Shown: positions 44,240 through 55,707 of the stretch, piece after piece
Layout: each line of letters opens with the position of its first letter
How positions within the stretch are numbered: position 1 is the stretch's first letter
Assembly (NCBI GenBank): GCA_012656075.1
Contig: JAAKBF010000171.1
Location: 2,131,001 to 2,195,000 of the forward strand
From: Phytophthora hibernalis
Lineage: Eukaryota > Oomycota > Peronosporomycetes > Peronosporales > Peronosporaceae
Direction of reading: 5' to 3'
Length of the DNA stretch: 64,000 bases
Made by a program: the position numbers and the translations under genes
Notes under the pieces: generated by a model
Database searches by the model: none
The model's input: the letters and a program-made list of their open reading frames with translations, nothing else
Told to the model about the DNA's origin: nothing

Positions 44240-47200
44240 ATGGTAGGTCTCAAGCGCGAGTCGTCGCCTGCGGGCAGCGCGGAGGCCAAGAAGCCGCGGC
44301 TGAGCATCCACGGCGCCAAGGTGGAGGCCCCGACATTCGCGGACGACCTGGCGAAAATGGCGGCCATCTCCACTACGGCGAGTTCGTGGCCGCGGAAGCC
44401 TCTGGGGCCGCTGGACCCATTGTCGGACTCGGTCGCGTTCCAGTGGATCGACATCGACATGTACGACGGCCCTCCGCTGCCCCAGAACCCCAAGCAGGGC
44501 GCAGCTGTCCCTGGGCTCAAGGCCTCGGGTGAAAGTGGCCAGAACGCGGCCATTATCCGCCTCTACGGCGTCTCGGCCCAGGGCCACAGCGTCCTGCTGC
44601 ACGTGCACGGCGTGCTGCCCTATTTCTACTGCGCGTGCCCCGACGACTTCGACGATCGCCGCTGTGGGGATGTGCGCGCCGCACTGGACTCCGCCGTGGC
44701 CCAGCGGGATCGAGACAACGGCGGCAACGCGCGCGTCGTGGGCGTCCAGGTCGTACGGGACAAGATGTCCATCTACGGCTACCAGTTCGACCGCTTCACG
44801 ACGCTCTTCAAGGTCTTTTGAGCATGCCCAGTTACGTGCCCAAGCTGCGCAGCGCGCTCGAGGCGGGGCTCACGCTGCCTGGCTACGAGTTCCGCAGCTT
44901 CCAGACATACGAGAGCAACGTGCCCTTCATCCTGCGTTTCATGATCGACGAAGGCATCAAAGGCTGCAACTGGGTGGAGGCCCCAAAGGCACGTACGCGG
45001 TGCGCGACGTGACCCACAAGAAGTCCCTGTGCCAGCTGGAGATCGACATCACGTACGACAACCTGGTGAGCCACGCGCCCGAAGGCAAGTGGGGCAAGGT
45101 CGCCCCGCTCCGCATCCTCAGCTTTGATATCGAGTGTATGGGCAGAAAAGGTCACTTCCCGGAAGCCGAGCAGGACCCCGTGATCCAGATTGCCAACGTC
45201 GTGCAGGAACAGGGCTCGGACACGCCCATTGTCCGTAACGTGTTCGTGTTGGACACATGCAAGCCGATCGTTGGAGCGCACGTAATGGAGTTTGAGACGG
45301 AAGGAGACATGTTGGAGAAGTGGGCTCGCTTCGTGCAGGAAGTGGACCCGGATATCATCACGGGGTACAACATTGCCAACTTCGATATCCCCTACGTGCT
45401 CAACCGCGGCAAGGCACTCAAGCTGCAGAACTACAACATGCTCGGCCGACTGGCATACTCGTATGTACTTGAAGTATTCCTTTTCATATGTGCTCAGCCG
45501 ATGAGATTAGACCGACGAACTGACGAGTAATTCATGCTAATACTACAGGGCGGCATACATGGAAAAGAAGACGTTCAGCTCGGCGCAATACGGCAAGAGC
45601 GAAAACGTAAAGACGACGATCCACGGACGATGCATGTTCGATCTGCTACCGATCATGCGCCGTAGCCAGCAGCTGAGCTCGTACTCACTGAATGCTGTGA
45701 GTGCCACCTTCCTGGGTCAACAAAAGGAGGACGTGCCCCACGGAATTATTAGCGACCTGCAGCGAGGCACGAACGACGATCGCCATCGTTTAGCTGTCTA
45801 CTGCCTGAAAGATGCGTACTTGCCCCTGCGGCTGTTGGACAAGCTCTCCTACCTCGTCAATTTCATCGAAATGGCTCGTGTATCCGGTGTCCCGATCGAC
45901 TTCCTGATTGAGCGCGGACAGCAGATTAAGGTGTTTTCGATGCTTCTTCGCAAATGCAAGGACGCGTCACTTGTGGTGCCAACACTACCTCGCTCGCAGA
46001 ACAGCGAAGATGCAGGTTACGAGGGTGCTACAGTGATTGAGCCCAAGAAGGCGTTCTACTCGGTGCCGATCGCTACTCTAGATTTTGCGTCACTGTATCC
46101 GTCGATCATGCAGGCCTTCAACCTCTGTTATTCCACGCTGGTCGCTCCTGGAGATGTGGACAAGCTGGCTCCGGGTGATTATGAAAAGTCTCCCTCAGGT
46201 GATATCTTCGTGACGACCAAGAAGAAGAAGGGCATCCTACCACTGATTCTCGAAGAAGTGCTTTCTGCACGAAAGAAAGCAAAGCGTGATATGAATGCTG
46301 CTACCGATCCAATGGAAAAGGCTGTGCAGAATGGTCGACAGCTTGCCCTTAAGGTGAGTGCAAACTCCGTATATGGTTTCACGGGCGCAATTGTTGGTCA
46401 GATGCCTTGCATTCCTATTGCATCCAGCACCACAGCATATGGCCGCCAGTTGCTGTTCCGTACGCGTGAAGAAGTCGAGCGTGTGTACACTATTGCCAAC
46501 GGCTACAAGGCGGATGCACAGGTGGTTTATGGTGACACGGATTCTGTGATGATTAAGTTTGGTGTCGACACTGTGGAAGATGCCATGCCGCTGGCTGAAG
46601 AGGCTGCCAAGCGCGTTTCCGACATCTTCCCGAACCCAATCAAGCTCGAGTTCGAGAAGGTGTACTTCCCATATCTCCTGATGAACAAGAAGCGATACGC
46701 TGGTTTGCTCTGGACAAAACCTGAAAAATACGACAAGCTAGACTCGAAGGGTCTTGAGACTGTACGTCGTGATAACTGTCTGCTGGTCCGTCGTATGGTG
46801 GAATCCGTGCTGCGCAAAATTCTTATCAACCGCGATGTACCTGGCGCTATCTCGTACACGAAGAATGTGATTTCGGATCTGCTACAGAACCGTATCGATA
46901 TCTCGCTGCTAGTGATCACGAAGGGCTTAAAGAAGACAGTGGATCAGGACGACTACAAGGTCAAGCAAGCTCACACTGAGTTAGCTGAGCGCATGCGAAA
47001 GCGGGATCCTGGCTCGGCCCCGGCACTGGGTGAGCGTATCGCTTACGTAATTATCGATAAGGGCAAAGCCACACCGCTGTATGAAAAGGCTGAGGACCCT
47101 GTGTACGCACTGGAGAACAATATCTCGATTGACTGCGACTACTACATGAAGCAGCAGTTGCAGAACCCGCTGGAGCGCATTTTCGAGCCCATTATTGGTC

Positions 47201-47595
47201 TGAGCAAGGTTAAATCGGACCTGCTAAACGGTACGCACACGCTCAAGCGTTCGAAACCCGTCCTGAAACAGAACAGTGGTGGCATGATGAACTTTGCTGT
47301 GAAAAAGCTGAAGTGTTTGGGCTGCAAGTCGCCTTTGAACGGCAAGGGTGCACTTTGCCGAAACTGCGTGGAGCGCGAGGCCGAGGTGTTTTCGCGGCAA
47401 CTCGAGTCTGTCAACGAGCTCGAGCATCTGTTTGCACGGTTGTGGACCCAGTGCCAGAACTGCCAGGGCAGTCTGCACCAGGATGTGTTGTGCTCCAGTC
47501 GTGATTGCCCCATTTTCTACAAGCGCATCAAGGTGCAGAAGGACCTGGGAGAGGCTCAGGCTTCCTTGGAGCGTTTCCAGTCTGTGGATTGGTAA
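44240..47595 (+). CDS. POLD1: DNA polymerase delta catalytic subunit
   Basis: Family B replicative polymerase; with its small subunits and PCNA it copies the lagging strand in the nucleus and proofreads. The ATG at 44240 is followed by a basic Lys/Pro-rich N-terminus (AEAKKPRLS). Exonuclease motifs: Exo I LSFDIECMGRKG, Exo II ITGYNIANFDIPYVLNR, Exo III YCLKDAYLPL. Polymerase motifs: A LDFASLYPSIMQAF, B LKVSANSVYGFTGA, C VYGDTDSVM. The C-terminus has a zinc site (CLGCKSPLNGKGALCRNC) and a CysB site (CQNCQGSLHQDVLCSSRDC) that binds an iron-sulphur cluster in the family. An intron lies at 45461-45548. Two one-base losses break the frame near 44816 (T run; FKVF to SMPSYVPKLR) and near 44990 (G run; EAPK to GTYAVRDVT). 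All catalytic residues are present, so I favour sequencing error over a pseudogene. Confidence 0.95.
45461..45548 (+). other. POLD1: POLD1 spliceosomal intron
   Basis: 88 bp, GTATGT donor, CTAAT branch-like sequence 10 bp before the ACAG acceptor. Splicing joins GRLAYS to AAYMEKKTF in frame, and both sides are conserved exonuclease-domain sequence. Confidence 0.9.
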
Positions 47596-48173
47596 CGAGG
47601 TTAAGCCTACATGTGCTGGTAGTAACAGTACGATTGAAACCGTTTAAACAGTTTGGACTGTTTGTACAGTTTAGACAGCGTGTACTAACAGTTTTTACGA
47701 ACACAAGTGTGGTATTACGCGTAAAAAGTTGATTTGAAATGACTTCCACGTCAGCGCATGGGTACACTGTGCCACTTGAATGAACGGTCATTCGATCATA
47801 TAAACAGTCAAATGACGCGTTATTACGCGTTTTATGGAATAAACGTTATTACACCCGTTGCCAGCATACACCCGTGTCAGCTCTGATGAAATCGCTCGTC
47901 TCCTGAAATTTATTTCAGAGTATATCACGTATTACTGTGTTACGACAAAGAGGCGTATTTTAATACGCCTCTTTAAAAACGATATTTTCACCAGTAAGTA
48001 GCTGTGATTCACAGCTGTACGTCCAGGAAAACTGTTTGATCTGCTTTACCGGATTAAACCGGGTTATAACCGCATCTATTTTCGGATTTATCCATGCGGC
48101 TATGTAATATATATAAATTAGAGGGCAATATATGTATTTATTTGAAACCACAAAGCCCACATTGAATAATTTA
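47596..48173. other. AT-rich intergenic region with a 13-bp hairpin
   Basis: Contains AAAGAGGCGTATT (47947-47959), TT, then its reverse complement (47962-47974). No gene is seen. TACGCG/GCGTAT motifs recur, possibly a decayed MITE. Confidence 0.4.
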
Positions 48174-48469
48174 GGCCGTGTTCGCGATGCCCTAAAAATA
48201 GCAATTTAAGAGACAGAATCGGGTTTATGATTAAAATAGCGATCGCGAACACGACAATAACAAAATAGGCTTTTAGCGCCATAATCACGTATTTAGGGCC
48301 TTTTTAAAAAAGTGCCCCTGAATTTTGTCCACAATCGAATTTATCTCGGCCGCAAAATCAAGGTTACTGTTGTCGAAGCTGTCACTAAAACGATGGATTT
48401 CCCTTCTAATAGTGAATTTTCTGACAGCCCAACTGTTTTCCACTCACTCACGTTCTGTCGCCTCTAAAC

Positions 48470-49620
48470 ATGGCAGTGAAAGCTGCCACGAAGGCCGACA
48501 AGGGTCGTAAAAGACCAAGAAGTTGGCCTCGATACGAGAGGGCAAGATCATACCCAACAAACGCAGCGGAGCCAAGATCAATCAGGACAAGAGCAGTGTC
48601 AACAAGCGCAGCAGCGTTCCGTGCAAGGCAGACAAGAGCAGCAGGAAGGGCAGTCTGGACAACAGCGATGAACGAGCACAAAGGGCTACCTGGACAGAGC
48701 GTCAGGAGTTTGACCTCTTGGAAAGATTCTTTGATGCTCGCAGTAAGCCGAGTGTAAAACTGACAAAGGTCTCAAATCTAAGGCCTGGGATGCGCTCGTT
48801 GACCTCCTCAACAAACGACACGACCGAACACTCGACAAAGGTAACGCAGGTTATTACTCCCTGTGCACGGTGGTTTTGATGTTCTTTACTGACGATAAAA
48901 GGGTGTTCTTGTTGCTATAACGCTGTCTAGAGCAGTACAAGTCCAAGTTTAGTCGCTTGCTTCATGGATACGACCTGTACAAGCACATCAAAGGCTTGAG
49001 TGGAAGTGGTGTTGATGGAGAGATACCTACGCTTGATGACGACGTGTGGGGAAGGTTATTAAATCCAAGCCTACGGATAAGAGCACCATCATTAGGATCG
49101 GAAAGGAGGGATTCGCTCACCCATGTCAGCACGATCGCCACGAGTAACGACTCCGGCATCGACACGGATAGCAGCAACAAGGATGATACCGTCACCACGT
49201 CCGTGAATGCTAACAACTCTCGTGATGCTGAAATCCCTGTCAGCCACAAGCAACGTATTGAAAAGGTGAAGCGGATTCGTGGAGGCGCACTCAAAAACAC
49301 CCGCGCTAAAAGAAGGCGAATACTGGGAGCTCCGTCGAAACCAAGCTCGAGTCTGTTCTGGAGACGATGCACGTGTACATGAAGTTGAAGGTGAAGGACA
49401 TCAGAAACCGTCAGCAACAGTCGAGCCCCGCACGTTGCAGAAGGTTTTGTCCTCACCCTCGTTGCCGAAGTCAAAGTCGGTGAGCGGAGGACATCCATTA
49501 ACGGGTCCTTGAAGAACGCGATGACGAACGGGGTCAAAAAGGTTGATGAGGAAGACATTGTTGTTGGCCTTTGCGTGTTCAGCGAGGTTCACTCCTGGCT
49601 CTCAGCACTGACTAAGTAGT
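48470..49620 (+). pseudogene. Harbinger-1 Myb/SANT-like DNA-binding protein
   Basis: In three frames: a basic Ser/Lys-rich start (MAVKAATKADKGRKRPRS; SVNKRSSVPCKADKSSRKGS), then RATWTERQEFDLLERFFDAR (SANT-type first helix), KSKAWDALVDLLNKRH, and YKSKFSRLLHGYDLYKHIKG. A Ser/Asp-rich linker and SHKQRIEKVKRIRG follow, and the C-terminus near VHSWLSALTK stops at about 49,617. In PIF/Harbinger elements this second protein helps bring the nuclease to DNA. Frames change near 48,530, 48,800 and 49,350. Confidence 0.65.
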
Positions 49621-49789
49621 TGTGGTGGAGGTGTTTTTCAACCGACAGGTCGGCTGATATTTGCTTTCATTAGTTATCCAAAGCTACTGTGACTCATAAT
49701 ACTTGGGAGGCATCGGCTACGATGTGAAATTAAAAAAATGTTTTGCTGGGTGAACGTCAATCGCTGAATTGTTTTCGCTGTCTTCTCAC

Positions 49790-50045
49790 CAATCGCTGTC
49801 TTCTTCGGACTCATCCGATGCGTTGTCGAACTTCTCTCCACCTGAAGATCCATTTGCTTCTTGTCCATTGATGGAATCACCAACAGCGTGATCGCAAGCT
49901 TCATGTTCATCGATGGAACAATCGTCAACATCTTGGTCGCGGACTTCATGTCCATTGTCGGAAGAATCGTCATCATTTTGGTCGCCGGCTGCGTCAGCAG
50001 ATTCGGCGTTGCTGTCAGCCTTCGTATTGCTACTGCTCTTGATTT
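49790..50045 (-). pseudogene. Acidic repeat-containing tail inside Harbinger-1
   Basis: Minus-strand frame of Asp/Glu/Asn-rich sequence (DQNDDDSSDNGHEVRDQD, CDHAVGDSINGQEANGSS, DESEEDSDW stop) encoded by imperfect tandem repeats of about 45 bp at 49,865-49,990. It may be the end of a third transposon ORF or a captured host fragment. No domain recognised. Confidence 0.35.
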
Positions 50046-50068
50046 TACGTTGCTCTTCTCCGTCGGGT

Positions 50069-50290
50069 CCTTATCTTCCTTAACGCCGAGCAGCTCAACA
50101 AGGCCAGCGGCGTGCAGTGCCGCACCGTCGTCTTCACACAGGGCTCCTACCCAACTGTCATGGTGCACCAGGGCAAGGTCTACTCATTCGCTGTGACCAT
50201 GATGGAAACCAGTCCATCCTGGACAACTCGGACCACGAGTCCTTATCCCAGGTCTTCTCCTACTTGAGCAGTTTGTCCACTTGGGCCTGA
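50069..50290 (+). pseudogene. Possible captured adenosine-kinase/ribokinase fragment in Harbinger-1
   Basis: A GC-rich stretch reads LNAEQLNKASGVQCRTVVF, TQGSYPTVMVHQGKVYSFAV and, shifted, ILDNSDHESLSQVFSYLSSL before a stop. The VVFTQG..PTV...GKV..F.V pattern resembles the region before the catalytic loop of adenosine kinases; the catalytic GAGD motif itself is absent. Base composition is unlike the neighbouring transposon DNA and like host exons. The assignment is tentative. Confidence 0.3.
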
Positions 50291-50993
50291 ATGTGTATTG
50301 CCACGGCAGATGTATTATATTCGCCTAATGTTGTTGTTGCTTGGTTAGGTTGTTCCCGGTCTTGATGATGATACTTCGAGCTGCGTGCTTCAGGAAGAAA
50401 TGCGTGCGTTTTAGTGCAATAGATTGCGACCTTGAATGGATATTTAACGTGTATGCGGATTATTCTGGTGCTTTTGTCTATTTTGTGTTGACGCTTCGCC
50501 AACGCAATCTAAGGGTTCACTTCTACCACGGGCTGGTAATATGAAGTAGCATATGAAGGCAAGTACAACAATTTTACTACGCGAAGTATCCTCTAAACGT
50601 TCAGCTGTTTTTGTGTTTATTTTCGCAGGATGCCGAACGCTACGGCAGCCGCATGCTTTAATTCTAGGTGGGGCTGAGATTGAACAGCAGTCCGTGAAAA
50701 TGAAGAACCTGTGAGGAGACTGAAGTGTCGATGGAGCTTGAGAGCAGGTTGCCGCGCAGGTCGAGACAACAGGCAAACGACGCGATTTAATGAACGAGAT
50801 TCATGTTTTATCGTCCTGAGCACATGGCCTTACTGCAGTCAGATGACTCACTGCCAGAGCGCATTTGAACGTCATCGCTTACGTCGCTGCTGTCTTCGCT
50901 ATTACTGGAGTTGTCACTATCATCTACATCATCTTCACTACAGCTGCATTCACTGGTCTGATTGCTGCCAGCATTACGTGAAGTGTTGCTTAG

Positions 50994-51911
50994 TCAGTGC
51001 TCATGATATTCTCTCCACATTTCTTTCATCATCCAATTTCGCCAGGACGTGCCATCACAAAAATCAAACGCAATCGGTCCGTCACTATCGTCAGCAGGTG
51101 AACTCTCCTCCATTTCTTCGTCATCGTTATCGAAGTCTTCAGCAAGGTCAAACTCAAGAATGAAATTGTGCACTAGTGCACACGCAACTATAACCGCTTT
51201 CATATTGATCAGTTCGTAATCCATAGACGTCCGCAACACTTTAAATTGCCGTTTAACCACTCCAATAACCTGTTCAACAACATTCCGTGTCTTGGCATGG
51301 CGTAGATTGTACAGTTCCTTTCCATTACGGGGTCTTCCAGCCGATGTTGTCCATTATTCAGAAAGAGGGGACCATAGAATGATGAGCGCTACCCTCTGCA
51401 CCAGGATAAATAAAACACACCTTCATTTTCCAGTCGCACGCAATCAGCACGTTAGTTGAGACGAAGCCTTTGTGATTTCTATAACGTTTCACATCTTCGC
51501 TTGGCACCACATTGCTGAAGTGTGTGCCATCAATGGCGCATGGAGCCTGATCAAAATACGGGTTCTGTCGTATAAACTCACGTGGCACCTCATCAAATAA
51601 GGCTTCTTGCGCTCGGCAGGTGCTGTTCCAATTCAATGCAACAGCAAGAACTTCGCGTCGATTGTGCAGCGAACTTCGAATAAGATGTTGGCACCGTGTG
51701 AATAATGCGTCAAATGCTTCAGGGTGTATGCGCCAATGGTCTCGAAACAGTGTCTTGTTGGTCGATCTGTAGATCGCTTCAAAAACTCAGCCCGTCTTCT
51801 GTTGTGAGCTCGAGGAGCCTCACCGCTTTGTCATGCTCCTGTTTACGTGTCCGAATCCGTGTTGTCCACAAGCGAATTACTGCAATCATGAGCAGGAAGG
51901 GAAGCATGATC
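50994..51911 (-). pseudogene. Harbinger-1 transposase (DDE_Tnp_4)
   Basis: N-terminus near 51911 (MLPFLLMIAVIRLWTTRIRT), then RSSLHNRREVLAVALNWNST. The catalytic core is at 51636-51358 with CAIDGTHFSNVVP (first Asp), YRNHKGFVSTNVLIACDWKM (second Asp) and CFIYPGAEGSAHHSMV. The last part, from 51260, has VVKRQFKVLRTSMDYELINM and IVACALVHNFILEFDLAEDF, then an acidic tail. The frame breaks near 51,358 and 51,640. Cut-and-paste nuclease of the element. Confidence 0.8.
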
Positions 51912-52096
51912 GCGTCGAGAAGCCAAGTGAGAAGCCACTAATGTACTGTTTTGGGGTAAGTCGATAACACGATCTTGATCGGGTCGAACACGGTAACAAC
52001 CAAAACGGCATTTTACAACGAAGGCATAATTGGGACCTCTCTGAGCATGACTCTCAAAATAGCTTTTTAGAAATCGATTGCGAGCGCGAACACGGC

Positions 52097-53917
52097 CTTA
52101 TAATTTTATTGTGTAATTTTCTGAACATCACTTCAACAGCATTCACTCCTCATTCCGCATTCAGCACGCGCGCGCATCAAGCTCTCTCTTCCAGCACGAG
52201 AAGGGAGGAGGAAGCCTTCCCATCGCAAGGGGTACACGTCGAGCGCTTTTCCAGCGCCAGAAGTGCAGAGCAAGCCTGCTCTGGACCACATCGCAAAGGT
52301 ATGAGATTACATGTACGGTAGATGTTATTAATAACACGGTGCAGCTACGATGTTAGGAGGAGGACGACCAAAGTTTGGCGTGCAGAAGAATTTTGAGAAG
52401 ATTGCCGGAACGAAGAACGTGACGTGCAAAAAGTGCTAGATATGAATTGATCTCCAACACAAAGGTGGAGAAGCGCAATGCCCGCTGTGGTGTACGACCC
52501 ATTAGCGTTAGCTGAAAGGAGCGGGGGCGAGGAAAGCGGCGATGAAGACGCCATGAATTCGTCAAGTGAGGACGACAGCAGCGATAACGAAGACGAAGAA
52601 ACCATACGCTCACGCAACGTCGACAACAGTTTCGACTGCTTAAGTTCTTTAGATTAAACCCGATTTGCTTCAGTCTAGTAGCACAACGTTAACGGTTTTA
52701 GCGAACATTGTTCGTTTTGATGCGTTTCATCCGTGTGACGTATCTTATTTGCTATCAACGCGCTACCCTCGCATCTGCTTCATGATGTGGCTTTTGTGCA
52801 GGCCACTAGCTGTTCGCCGCGGATAAATCCGGATCGATCCAACAAATCTGCAGTTTAAACGCCGCGGCGAAAACCAGCACTAGCTGGTGTAAATATCGTT
52901 TTTTTATTTTACTTGTTCTAAGTAAAAACACTAAAGTTGCATTTTACATCCCGTTGTGCAAACTGTTCAATCGCACTATGACGCCACAACGCTCCGCGAT
53001 CCTTGCGTTTTTGCATGCTAACCGTGGGTACTGCGGTGCGTACACGCTTATGAGTATCGCTGCTGCCGACACTGACTTTAATTCAGGCTGCCTAAAATCC
53101 GGCGCGTGCCGGTTTAGCCGGATTAAAGCTTATTCCGGCGTTTTCAATTTCTTTAAACCGGCGTCTGGAAACACGAGCTTCCAGGCTGGTATGTCGCGAT
53201 TTATCCATCGGTTATGCGCCTAAGATACTCGTAGAGCTTTGCTTGGAAGATCCCCTCCAGCGAGAGGTCCGTTAGGCCCGTACGGAAGCGGTTCAAGCAT
53301 GTCCATTTGTGAAATAAAAGCTTATGATCGGGTCTACTTTTGTATTTAAGTTCATGTAAGTGCGAAAAACCATCGCGCACCTGATGCCTGCACGAAACCC
53401 ACACGAGCCTTTTGTGCTGTACTAAAACGTCTCAAGTATTGTTGATAAGCCTGCTTCTTTATTAGTTGTAGAGTGACCTTCTGGTACGCACTCCAGCGCT
53501 AGGGATGCTGCGACGCCACATGGCCCTGGAATCCCCTTGCTCGGATCTGCTTTTGGACATTTCGATCTTGTTGTTGTATTTGCGCTTGCTGGCGTCGGTC
53601 CGGGCTTTTGTAAACCGGTGTTAGTGATAACTTGCCACGAAAACGAGGGATATGTATCGCTAGATGCCACAATGCAGGGGCGTTTGGGTTATGGACAGGC
53701 CAAACGCCGGATTTTAGGCGGCCTGCTTTAATTACAGTAGAACTGAGAGCACAATACAAAATCTATTGTCCATTTCTTTATTACTGTTTTCCGCAATATC
53801 AATTTATTTATTATTGTTCAGTACGTTTGCCAATACAATTACTTATTGTAAATGTCCGATGACATCTTTAGGATACTTCGCACGGTATTATACAATGTCT
53901 TAGCATCTCGTTGCCCT
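52097..53917. other. Intergenic region with a possible hAT-type remnant
   Basis: At 52,350-52,437 a short plus frame reads MLGGGRPKFGVQKNFEKIAG then NVTCKKC, like the start of a BED zinc finger. At 52,481-52,657 another reads MPAVVYDPLALAERSGGEES and an acidic end, like a hAT C-terminus. An internally deleted hAT element is possible. From 52,660 to 53,917 no gene is recognised. Confidence 0.3.
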
Positions 53918-55383
53918 TCATGCACGCACGTTGAGCAAATCGCGCAGGGAGCTGTCGCTGAGATATTTGCGCACGGCCACGAGCGCTTCTAGCTGCACCG
54001 AGCGCAGGAACTCGCCCTTTAGCTGCCCCAGTTGCTGCAGCCCTTCCTCCGCGCCTGCCACCTTCATATCCAGCTTCTCCTCCTCTGCAAGCCTCGGGTT
54101 GATGAGTTTGGCGAAGTGGAACAGCTTGTAGTTGCTGAGCTTCTTGAGTACGCGCATATCGTCACTATGCAGCTTCTCGCCGACGTAGCCTCGGATACTC
54201 TGGCCGTGGCGCAGTAGGATCGTACCGTTCTCAATGAGCTTCAGCAGTCCCATGGTGTAGTTTTCCTCCTCTGACTTCCACCGACCCTTACGGAGAGGGC
54301 ACATGAGCGCGTAGATACTGGACGAGTCAAAGCCCACCTTGAGGAACGTCGCGACCCAGTCGATCTCATCGTGGCGATTACGCACGAGGCTCTTTGACTT
54401 TAGAAACTCCTTGGACTTGAGCACCAGCGCCGAAAGGGGCGAAGATTCGCGGCTCCCTGCATTGGCCTGGGTGCGAGTAGCCGCAGCTGCTGCTGGTGGG
54501 GGTGGCGCATTAGTTTGCATTCTACCCACGCTACCACCTCCATTGTAGCTGAACCGTGGCCCAGTTGTAACAGAAGAGGCGACCTTTTCAAAGCCGCGGA
54601 CGTAGCGCCGTCGAGGAGCAGGCTCCGTCATGTGCTCCATGGACGGGGAATAGCGCGAATGCCCGAGTGGTTTTGATGTTTCTAACACCGTAAGTCCGTA
54701 CTCAGCCTCATAGAGTGGCTGTCTAGACTGAGCCGGAGGCGTCAGAGAGGACACACACGACGGCGCTTTGAAGCTGCCACCTCAAGATCCTCCTCGTAGT
54801 AGGCAGGGGACACCTGGTTCTGGTATCTTGAAAGTTTCCTCGCCATCTCTGCACGGTAAGGAGGGACAATTGGGACCTCGTGGATCTTGTGGGGGTCGAC
54901 GCTGTGCTGGAACAAGAGGCGGCGACTCTCGTAGATGTCGACTGGCGTCTCTTGTCCTCGTGTTCCATGGGGATGTCGTCCCGAACTCAAGTCTTCACGC
55001 ATAGCGGGGATCCTGGACTGCTCCCAGTCCCTTGCACTGGAACGGACGGAAGGGCGACGCACTCGCAGCTGCTCATCGCTCTGAGGCAGATACATGACGA
55101 CTCGAGCCGTGTTTGCGGGCCTGATAGGCTCCTGATTGGGTTCAAGGAGAGCTGCTGGTTCATCTAGAGGGAGCTTCCTCTTGAGCTCCTTCCTGCTGCT
55201 ACTGCCGTTTCCCTTCAAGAGCGACGAGATCTGGGGCAGGACCAAGTGATCTGAGACGCTTCTAAATCTGGAACTGGGAATGTGAGCGCCCGTCATGGGT
55301 CTCCACTGTTGCTGCGGCTGGCCAAAATCCATTTCGTGCGGTGGCGGGAAGCGTTGGTCGCGACGCAGCGATGGTCTCTCCAT
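53918..55383 (-). CDS. Conserved stramenopile protein with W-x-EE-x-Y (GRWK) domain
   Basis: Read from 55383 (MERPSLRRDQRFPPPHEMDF) through a Pro/Arg/Ser-rich disordered region (KRKLPLDEPAALLEPNQEPI, YEEDLEVAASKRRRV) to 54742. A shift in a GT repeat then leads to SSLTPPAQSRQPLYEAEY and on to 53918. The C-terminal half has LRKGRWKSEEENYTMGLLKL followed by GTILLRHGQSIRGYVGEKL and DDMRVLKKLSNYKL, the pattern of a domain common in oomycete regulatory proteins (W.EE..Y ... LR.yl...L.cd.MRi.kKf), then a helical tail. Function unknown; a nuclear role is only a guess. An earlier ATG at 55495 (MPGNRKTSRKKNATEGQW) is in another frame and may be the true start if one base is missing. Confidence 0.65.
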
Positions 55384-55707
55384 CTGCACCTGCGCTCGAG
55401 GAGGCTACTTGAAGAATGAGGTTTTGACTCGACGTTTCGCCATTGACCTTCTGTCGCGTTCTTTTTGCGGCTCGTCTTTCTATTTCCAGGCATGCGACCA
55501 CTGGAACGAAGAACGTTGACAACTTTGGAGTGACTCACACTCTTTCTGCAATACAGTACAGTTCTCCATTGTTCTGGGCGGGCTAAAAGTTTTAGCCTAA
55601 AACAAGTACACTCTGGACCGGTTAAAATAATGACAGTGAAGTCGCCACACCGAACACCGAACATCATTTCCTGCAGACACTATGCATATCTAGGAATCTC
55701 GCCTGTT

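Larger units (their letters stand above)
48174..52096. mobile_element. Harbinger-1: PIF/Harbinger element, 3.9 kb
   Basis: Both ends start GGCCGTGTTCGCG reading inward (48174 and 52096) and are flanked by TTA (48171-48173 and 52097-52099), the PIF/Harbinger target duplication. Inside are a Myb/SANT-like gene on plus and a DDE nuclease on minus, the standard two-gene set. The left end carries an inner inverted copy of its terminus (about 48,243-48,258, ATCGCGAACACG), making a hairpin of about 80 bp. Confidence 0.9.
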
